A stretch of DNA of 64,000 bases from positions 13,436,723 through 13,500,722 of the forward strand of contig NC_051430.1 in assembly GCF_001649575.2 (NCBI RefSeq), written 5' to 3'. Below the pieces are notes generated by a model. That model saw only the letters and a list, made by a program, of their open reading frames with translations, made no database searches and had not been told where the DNA came from. Each line of letters opens with the position of its first letter. Within the stretch, counting starts at the first letter, position 1. Shown in pieces: positions 58,401-64,000 of this stretch. A program made the translations under genes and the position numbers. This stretch comes from Kryptolebias marmoratus. Its lineage: Eukaryota > Chordata > Actinopteri > Cyprinodontiformes > Rivulidae.

Positions 58401-61400
58401 ACTGCACCCCCACGAGGTCTACCTGGATCCCAGTGATGCTGCCGATCCTCGTGTCGCCTGCCTGCTCAGTAAGTACGCTACCTGCAGGCGTACGAAGCGT
58501 GTCCGTGCTCTGATCGACTCAAACGATCAGTCATTTTCTTTCCTGCAGTGATGTGAATAAGTTATTTCCACATATTTTCATTTGTGATGTAAACATTTGT
58601 AACATGTTTGCTGATTTTTTTTTTCCAGTCAACTGTAATTTTCGAATGTACGTTTATGTCTTCAGACGTGCCTGTGGAGAGCCTGCGCCTGCGCTTCGCT
58701 TTGCTGCAGTCCCTCAACAACACCCTGGAGAGTTTCTTCCTCCCACTTGTGGAGCTGCGACAGACACATACGTATCAAAACAGCATTGCAGCGCTGTTGT
58801 GTGAGGCGAAAGGTGAGAAGGGTCTTCTGCTGACTCTGTCTGTTTGGGGCAGTTTTTTTAGGTTTGGACATTCAGATTGTCAAAGATTGTCAAAACACAG
58901 TCTGCTGTTTTGTCCTAATGTATTATTAGCTTGAACTTAAATTTTTGTATTTGTATTAGAAACCAAAAAAGATGAAACGGGGTGTCTCGAATGAGATTTC
59001 TTTTAACTGGCCATTGCTATCTCCGCTGATTACAGGCCTAATCTTTTACGACACTAAGGTCACTGTAATGAACAGAGTACTGAATGCCACAGTGCAGCGA
59101 ACAGCTGACCATGCTGCTCCGGAGATTACACTGGACCCTCTGGAAATTGTTGGAGGTAGGCCTTCCTGACACCTTTCTGTGTTTTTCCCACTTTTGATTG
59201 TAATGAATTGTGGTGACCTTTCTTTTTTTATGTACCTAACGTTTGCACTGCAGGTGAAATCAGATCGTCAGAGAACACCTATTTCTGCCAGGCGGCGCGC
59301 CAGTTGTCCTGTGTGCCGTCGTCCCAGCTCTGTGTGAAACTGGCAAGCGGTGGAGATCCGACGTACGCCTTCAACATCCGCTTCACCGGAGAAGAAGTTC
59401 ATGGCACAAGTTAGAATTTCTCCTTCGCGTTTTCTTCTCTCTTGCCTTGCCGTCATACTTGATTCCAAGATTTTTACCCCCCCCCCCCCNNNNNNNNNNN
59501 NNNNNNNNNNNNNNNNNNNNNNNNNNNNNNNNNNNNNNNNNNNNNNAAAAAAAAAAAAAAAACAAACAGCATTTTTGATGAATGTGTCTATCCAGGCGGC
59601 TCTTTTCGGCACTTCCTGTGGCAGGTGTGTAAGGAGTTGCAGAGCTCCGCTCTTTCCCTGCTGCTTCCCTGTCCCAGTTCTGCAGCCAACCGGAACAAGG
59701 TAACATTTTCAACATCCTGTATTTTTGCTGTTTGTTCTTCCCAACAAGGCATACCATACGTATCATATTTTGGATCTACCTGTTGCTGTCTGAGATAACA
59801 GTGTTCTCTGAAAACCACCTCTGCATTTTTTATTTGTTTTTGAACCAACAGATACATGAAGCTGGCAGAAAATCTGTGCATGTCATCATAAAACTGATTG
59901 TTCTGTTCACAATGCCACGATGTGTTTTTGTTCTCAGGGGAAGTACATCCTGACTCCCTGCCCTATCAGCTATGCAGAAGAGCAGTTGTTGCACTTCTTC
60001 GGTCAGCTGCTAGGCATTGCCATCCGTGCCGACGTCCCGCTTCCCTTGGACCTCCTGGGCTCGTTTTGGAAGGGCCTCGTTGGCGAGCCTCTTGACCCAG
60101 AGCAGGACCTGCAGGAAGCTGACGTCCTCACCTACAACTATGTCAAGAAATTTGAAAACGTAAAGGAAGTTGTAATGTGTACTACATCACTGGTAGTCCT
60201 TTTGTTGCTCCTACCTTTTGTTCTCTTCTTTGTGTTTGACGTGTACGGTTCAACCAGATAGGGTTGGCTGAAATTGAGGCTGGCAAGTTGGGCGATCAAC
60301 CGAGACGCATTTAAGTCTAATTGTTGCATATTTAAACTATTTTTATTCTGGTTTAAATATACTCATACATCTAATGCTATAGTCAAAACAATACGGCCAC
60401 AGCACCTTTTGCATTAGTTTGTAGCCTTTCTTGTACTTCTTAGTGTAAACACATGCAATTTATCAGTACTGGACAAATTTTCTTTGCCGCAGCTTTATTT
60501 CTAGTGAGCTTAAAATGGCCTCTGTCGTCTGTCTCCAATGCCGCAGGTGACTGATGAGAGTGAGCTGGAGGCCCTGTGTGCTGAAATCACCTCCCAGCAC
60601 CATTCGGGAGAAAGCCCAGACTCCCCCAGCCGGCCCTGCTGCACTTTCACCTACGTCACTATGACTGGCGAAGACGTGGAGCTTTGTCAGGATGGGCACG
60701 GCCTCCCTGTCAGGTAGTCGATTTGTCGTGTTTTGTTCCTGCAGATGTTATCTTAATGTACCGCAGGTTTTATTCAACTTCCTAGTTAAAAACCACCGTG
60801 CGTTGTAGTGTTTTTTTAAAATTATTTTTTAATTCTGCATTGTTTTCTGTTCGCTTTCAGCTGGGAGAATAAGGATGTGTACGCGCGGGCGGTGCGAAAC
60901 CTCCGTCTGAGGGAGCTGGAGAACATGGAGTGTATGACAGCAGTGCGCGCTGGGCTCGGTTCCATCATCCCCCTGCAGCTTCTAACCACGCTCAGTCCCT
61001 TGGAGATTGAGCTGCGCACATGCGGCCTGCCTTACATCAACCTGGAGTTCCTCAAGGTGAAGTATATATTTGTCTAAAGCGCCCCACAAGTCACTGCCCT
61101 TAAAAACATGGTTTTTACTTCACATGAACCCGCTCTGGGTGAGCCACTAACAGCTGGGTCAGTGAAAGTAGAGATGGATCTTTCACAGTGTTAATATCTA
61201 ATTATTTTAGATCATATAATTATACATCAGTCTCTCTCTCTTTCTCTGCGTAGGCTCACACCATGTATCAAGTGGGTCTAATGGAGACCGACCAGCACAT
61301 CGAGTTCTTCTGGACCGCCCTGGAGATGTTCACTCAAGAGGAGCTCTGCAAGTTCATCAAGTTTGCGTGCAACCAGGAGCGCATCCCGTTCACGTGCCCA

Positions 61401-62091
61401 TGCAAGGACGGAGGGCCAGACACCGCCCACGTTCCCCCGTACCCCATGAAGATCGCCCCTCCGGACGGGGCTGCAGGTAATGCCTGCCGGGCTCTCTCAG
61501 CAGGGCGTCTGTCGGACTCTGTGCGAGGCTCACATCAGTGGTGTTGGTGCAGAAACTGCTGACGGTGCTTATAAAACGGCTGGAGGCAAACTGTGAACTT
61601 GCCGTTTCTCTTTGCTTGAATGTGTTTGTAAAATGATTAGTCTATAAAATAAAGGCAAGAACACTCGCCTACAGATTTCTTATAGGTATGCAAACTACTA
61701 CTACTACTGCTATTTATTTATCTACAGGAGTAGAATCAAATAAAAGCTTATCAAGATGTGTTTATGATCTACAACAGATAAGATTGCTAAACTCTTTTGT
61801 CGCTGGAGCAAGCTTCTTATTTCTGCAACTCATTTACCTTCAGCAGTTCTATTAATACCTAATGTGGTAAACATATTTAAATATATATATATCCACCACT
61901 GAAATAAAAGCACAAGGTTGATTTTGTTGTACTCTGTTTTTGTTTCCCCTGCAGGTCAGCCTGACTCGCGCTACATTCGGGTGGAGACGTGTATGTTCAT
62001 GGTGAAACTGCCCCAGTACACCTCTCTGGACGTGATGCTGGAGAAGCTGCGCTACGCCATCCACTACCGCGAGGACCCTCTCAGCGGCTAG
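29271..62091 (+). CDS. hectd4: HECT-domain E3 ubiquitin ligase HECTD4
   Basis: A very large probable E3 that accepts ubiquitin from an E2 on a HECT cysteine and passes it to substrates, which are poorly known. I traced 76 coding exons from the ATG at 29271 to the TAG at 62089-62091. The phases close throughout and give 4,447 residues. Recognisable parts are the N-terminal segment after SSQWLSVKEETIFLHDGLIR, a CUB- or galactose-binding-like segment (about 1105-1179), a SPRY domain (about 2411-2541), a low-complexity Ser/Ala-rich exon (3156-3625) and the C-terminal HECT domain (about 4050-4447). The catalytic Cys is 4415, 33 residues from the end as is usual for HECT ligases. The start is the first in-frame ATG with good context; an upstream in-frame TTG at 29244 is not preferred. 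Human HECTD4 is about 4,000 residues or more. Identity rests on near-verbatim C-terminal blocks such as PLQLLTTLSPLE. Confidence 0.96.
29418..32035. other. hectd4 intron 1
   Basis: AT-rich, with no exon or named repeat recognised. A near-perfect inverted repeat at 29700-29736 forms a 14-bp stem with a 9-nt loop. A 15-nt T run lies near 31094. Confidence 0.6.
32590..35863. other. hectd4 introns 2-5, non-coding parts
   Basis: The 1.3-kb intron 2 (32590-33895) and 1.35-kb intron 5 (34516-35863) are AT-rich. Apart from exons 3-5 I see no coding segment, named transposon or RNA gene in them. Confidence 0.5.
37535..42389 (+). CDS. hectd4: hectd4 exons 11-25, including a CUB-like segment
   Basis: Exons: 37535-37675, 37767-38002, 38121-38263, 38352-38422, 38521-38626, 39065-39185, 39290-39412 (or 39418), 40172-40296, 40621-40774, 40859-40962, 41126-41324, 41444-41563, 41648-41752, 41844-42007 and 42144-42389. 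Exon 17 has two donors 6 nt apart, adding Val-Gln if the second is used. Exons 22-23 read LVIYAGPN followed by VEGDTVTFSFEM and GFSCTVRAQ, a beta-sandwich type seen in ZZEF1-like large proteins; I treat this only as a likely CUB-like fold. Most introns are under 200 bp, and intron 11 is 91 bp. Confidence 0.92.
42390..43179. other. hectd4 intron 25
   Basis: AT-rich intron of 790 bp without recognised features. It ends in TTTATTTAAG, an AAG-type acceptor. Confidence 0.6.
43180..46947 (+). CDS. hectd4: hectd4 exons 26-39, including two GC-donor introns
   Basis: Exons: 43180-43372, 43648-43752, 43857-43945, 44026-44198, 44297-44432, 44525-44669, 44767-44933, 45032-45178, 45257-45441, 45574-45727, 45816-46096, 46231-46417, 46519-46600 and 46745-46947. 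The product is mostly helical-looking with no named domain that I can identify. Exons 33 and 38 end in CAG and AAG followed by GCAAGT and GCAAGA, so introns 33 and 38 are GC-AG. Only these boundaries keep the frame. Confidence 0.9.
46967..47422. mobile_element. 456-bp MITE, PIF/Harbinger-like, in hectd4 intron 39
   Basis: The left end TGCCCCTTTTACACGGACCC and the reverse-complemented right end TGCCTCTTTTATACGGACCC form terminal inverted repeats. A further inner arm (CTACTCGGCTCG and its complement CGAGCCGAGTAG) lies just inside. TTA is present at both flanks (46964-46966 and 47423-47425), a 3-bp target duplication typical of PIF/Harbinger elements. There is no coding capacity, so it is non-autonomous. 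The ends are well preserved, which suggests a fairly recent insertion. Confidence 0.85.
47574..49538 (+). CDS. hectd4: hectd4 exons 40-46
   Basis: Exons: 47574-47709, 47888-48070, 48197-48361, 48479-48648, 48814-48929, 49022-49125 and 49377-49538. Exon 42 (residues 2172-2226) begins VLGKGVLGSVGIVMSI and reads like a small beta-barrel module resembling those in HERC2/MIB-type ligases, but I am not certain. Exon 45 contains a run of five Pro. Phase 0 junctions dominate this block. Confidence 0.9.
49675..50355 (+). CDS. hectd4: hectd4 exons 47-49, SPRY domain
   Basis: Exons: 49675-49823, 49939-50018 and 50192-50355, residues 2411-2541. The order FYWEIEIVS, VSFGFATEA, NNGRAVHYNG, DVAGIGWERS, RVYFTYCGQ and MWPLVHIQKK shows the beta-strand pattern of SPRY domains, which usually mediate protein binding. 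In HECTD4 this is the probable substrate or adaptor module. The split over three exons, with short introns, matches the rest of the gene. Confidence 0.9.
50483..54055 (+). CDS. hectd4: hectd4 exons 50-60
   Basis: Exons: 50483-50720, 50824-50960, 51049-51175, 51649-51786, 51960-52096, 52175-52335, 52420-52601, 52709-52914, 53011-53141, 53565-53770 and 53876-54055. Exon 51 encodes an acidic run (DDESDDEDDDDA). Exons 52-53 carry the well-conserved KAWETKVFPTIRRRFRNEAE and GMVDIARQTVEFLYEENG. Intron 58 (53142-53564) contains a stray copy of part of exon 61. Confidence 0.92.
53195..53430. repeat. Repeat-like block containing a fragment of hectd4 exon 61
   Basis: The outer parts (CTCATTTACCCATCCACACA and TTCAGTGTCCTGCTCAGGGA) resemble a common fish dispersed repeat with tRNA-like features. 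Between them, 53282-53357 matches hectd4 exon 61 positions 55365-55438 in the same orientation, with seven substitutions and two one-base insertions over 76 columns (about 88% identity). Confidence 0.75.
54468..55876 (+). CDS. hectd4: hectd4 exon 61, large low-complexity exon
   Basis: At 1,409 nt this is by far the largest exon (residues 3156-3625). It has a helical start (TTDLAPSIKELIFHLLAELL), then a Ser run (SSSSSSSSS), a Lys/Arg-rich patch (KRKKVKMKRER) followed by an Ala run, a folded-looking segment (MLWFHRCLTLLMILRHLANK), and a long Ser/Pro/Ala-rich tail with a nine-Ala tract coded by GCTGCG repeats. The tail is probably disordered. The 84-nt intron that follows is open in frame until a TAG formed by its own acceptor. 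Confidence 0.92.
55961..58812 (+). CDS. hectd4: hectd4 exons 62-68, region before the HECT domain
   Basis: Exons: 55961-56168, 56268-56491, 56718-56863, 56970-57073, 57615-57738, 58278-58468 and 58666-58812. Exons 64-65 encode a Lys/Pro/Ser-rich basic linker ending KSPAKKNE. Exons 66-68 return to a folded region (FLTLEGFHKFAVDRAKQDIR, CTCIDTRHAQKACRKW, ESLRLRFALLQSLNNTLESF) leading into HECT. Introns 65 (541 bp) and 66 (539 bp) show no features. Confidence 0.92.
59036..62091 (+). CDS. hectd4: hectd4 exons 69-76, HECT catalytic domain
   Basis: Exons: 59036-59155, 59254-59409, 59596-59699, 59938-60159, 60547-60713, 60861-61056, 61254-61476 and 61955-62091. The N-lobe carries GSFRHFLWQVCKELQ and LLHFFGQLLGIAIRADVPL. 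The E2-binding and linker part includes TAVRAGLGSIIPLQLLTTLS. The C-lobe carries the active-site Cys in VETCMFMVKLP (TGT at 61990-61992), and the protein ends HYREDPLSG. No catalytic residue is missing. An N gap sits in intron 70, not in coding sequence. Confidence 0.96.
59490..59546. other. Assembly gap of 57 N in hectd4 intron 70
   Basis: N run bordered by a C homopolymer on the left and an A homopolymer on the right. The adjoining exons 70 and 71 are complete and join in phase (ACA-A / GC-GGC). Confidence 0.98.
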
Positions 62092-63297
62092 GAACGTCTG
62101 GACAACCCCGGCATTCCCAACCAAACGTACCCAACACCTCACCCTTTACCTCTGAGCTCGTCCTCCCCTCATCCCCCGCTTTTACCTTTTTGTGGCATTC
62201 CACGTTTTGACCTTTTATTGCCCGTGTTCGGCGTTTCATAATTTTGTTTTTCGACGATTATCCTGTCGGTTTAAATTCAGGGAAGACGATCGGAACGCCG
62301 CGAATAAGTCTCACCTAGACTGCACTGAGTTTGACGATGGCATTGAAGTAAAATGGCTGCTGAAGTTTTTGTTCACCCGTTCCCTTCCTTTTAGTGTTCG
62401 CGGTTGGGCCAGGTCGGTGAATTTGACAGCTCAATCGGATAACTTCACATCAGCACTTTACAGTTGCTTGTTTAATGACTGATCGAGCTTTTCTCGAAGA
62501 TGCTGGAGTTGACATTGCCTCAGAGGCAACAGTCAAACATGTCCACTCCGAATGCTCGAGCGAGCCGCCTCCCTCTACGTCTCCCTTTTTAGGGACGATG
62601 CTCGGAATCATGCCTTTGCTGTAGAGAAGATTCTGCTGTTTGCGTGTGACGAAAACCAAAAATTAGAAAGCGTAATCTAACATTTCAGAAGGTACGATTA
62701 CAACCAGAAACAAAGAGATTTCCGGTGATGCCTAAATCTGATCACGTTAGCTACTGTAGGAGCAGGTGGGAACGAGTGCTGTGCAGGACTTTGCGTAGTT
62801 TTACCGCCTGTTTTAAAAAGATGTGACCTGCTGATGAACAAACTACTTTATGCCTATGTAAACTGAGGACATTTTATTAGCGGCTCTGAAGAAAGGCTGT
62901 TTAAGTCGTGTAAAAAGTCCTGTTAATCTATTAATCACATTCAGTTTACTCACATACACTGGAGGAGAGAGCAGCGGGGAGTCCTGGCTTCTGCCTTTCC
63001 ATAGATTTTCTTCAAGCTGAAAGTTTGTCTTTGTTTGTTTTGTTTTTTTTCTTTCTTTCTTTTTTTTATTTCACTCATAACCAAATGTTTAGCTGTGTAA
63101 AAAAACAACAAAAACAAACAAAAAAAATGACCTAGATTAAAAAAAAACACAAAAAAAAGGTAAATAGACTGAGGTAATGGTTTACTTGCTTCTTCTCTTG
63201 CCCGTATGGTTTTGTTTCATTTTGGTTTGCACTACTCTTCCAAAAAAACAAATAAACAAAAACAAAAACAAAAAAACAACAAAAAGATTCTGAAATG

Positions 63298-63335
63298 AAC
63301 AAACTAGATGATGTCTGCTGGATATCTAGTTTGTT
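63298..63335 (+). other. Perfect 12-bp hairpin in the hectd4 3' UTR
   Basis: AACAAACTAGAT at 63298-63309 and ATCTAGTTTGTT at 63324-63335 are exact reverse complements around a 14-nt loop. It would form a stable stem in the transcript, but is too short for a typical miRNA precursor. Confidence 0.7.
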
Positions 63336-63815
63336 GTGTTGCTACTTTTTATGACTTTTGGAGAATAATCTTTATCACCTTCGTCTCGTACTCGGATGGT
63401 TTGACTTTCTTCGACACATGGTGAAACAATGTTTTCTTGTGTGAGTAAAATCGCCATTTTACTTGGATTGGATTGCTGAGCCTCTTGCAGATTTATTTAT
63501 TTTTTATTTTTTATTTTTTTGTTCAGTTTCTTTTATAGGGTGATAAACCGCTGCTAACGGGGTTGCTCTCTCTTTGACTTGCTCCTCCCCGAGACGACTG
63601 GGAGGGAGTACATAAGGTTACAAAAAAAAAGGACATATCCATACAAAGAGGTGTTGCGATGAAATGTGTGCTGTACATTTACTTGATATTTATTACAATT
63701 ATTTATGGTTGCATTAACTTAACTTTTACTGTCTTACCTCTGCACATGAGTAACATATCTAAAATGGATTATACAGATGTAAAGAAATGAATGGCATTTG
63801 AAATTTCTGTGTCAT

Positions 63816-63821
63816 AATAAA
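63816..63821 (+). terminator. hectd4: Polyadenylation signal AATAAA, hectd4
   Basis: A canonical hexamer about 1.72 kb after the stop codon. It is followed by GAAATGTCTTCATGTACAAC and then a T-rich downstream stretch (CTTCTTTTTTTC), fitting cleavage near 63840. Confidence 0.8.
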
Positions 63822-64000
63822 GAAATGTCTTCATGTACAACAACTGGGTTAAACGTCCTGTTTATAACTTCTTTTTTTCTTTACTTATTGTACATTTCTG
63901 CCTAATCAATATTATGCTGGGTTAATTATTTTAATGTAGCTTTAGGGTTTCTGGAAAAAACTTCAATTCCTGAAACGCTTTCTCCACAAATGAGTTTGCC

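Larger units (their letters stand above)
62092..63840 (+). other. hectd4: hectd4 3' UTR
   Basis: Runs from the TAG to the polyadenylation signal at 63816. It contains A-rich and CAAA-rich tracts (63100-63290), a perfect 12-bp stem at 63298-63335 and T-rich stretches. No further gene is seen between 63841 and the window end. Confidence 0.75.

Overview
The window is a vertebrate nuclear locus, almost certainly from a percomorph teleost fish. The genes are split by GT-AG introns, many of them only 80-150 bp long. The introns carry fish-type repeats (Tc1-like DNA transposons, a MITE, an L2-like LINE fragment and a dimeric dispersed repeat). No bacterial, plasmid, phage or CRISPR features were seen. 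I read three protein-coding genes, all on the + strand, and rebuilt their exon chains by hand from splice sites, reading phase and recalled vertebrate orthologues. Each chain stays in phase from start to stop.

1-5311: non-coding as far as I can tell, probably 5' UTR or intron/upstream DNA of the first gene, with one LTR- or LINE-tail-like repeat and two tandem-dimer copies of a dispersed repeat. 5320-14356: rph3a (rabphilin-3A), 18 coding exons and about 628 residues, with a Rab-binding zinc finger, a Pro-rich linker and C2A and C2B domains. Its 3' UTR runs to a polyadenylation signal at 17288. 18563-27496: pla2g3 (secreted group III phospholipase A2), seven exons and about 717 residues. It has a signal peptide, a furin-type site, the Ca loop and His-Asp catalytic motif, an unusually long basic Ser/Thr/Lys-rich linker and a Cys-rich C-terminal domain. 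28735-29270: a GC-rich promoter. 29271-62091: hectd4, 76 coding exons and about 4,447 residues, with a SPRY domain and a C-terminal HECT ubiquitin-ligase domain whose catalytic Cys lies in the last exon. Its 3' UTR ends near 63840.

The three genes do not form one pathway. They act in synaptic exocytosis, extracellular phospholipid hydrolysis and ubiquitylation. Their shared interest is linkage: in human, RPH3A and HECTD4 lie close together on 12q24 while PLA2G3 is on 22q12, so this order looks like an old linkage that was broken in mammals.

I found no evidence for a wholly new system. The most unusual observation is a 76-bp diverged copy of hectd4 exon 61 inside hectd4 intron 58, embedded in repeat-like DNA. 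Others are a 12-nt microexon in rph3a, several GC-AG introns, a 57-nt pure T tract against a pla2g3 splice acceptor, a complete 456-bp MITE with TTA target-site duplications, and two perfect hairpins. Two short N gaps (13259-13309 and 59490-59546) lie in introns beside homopolymers.
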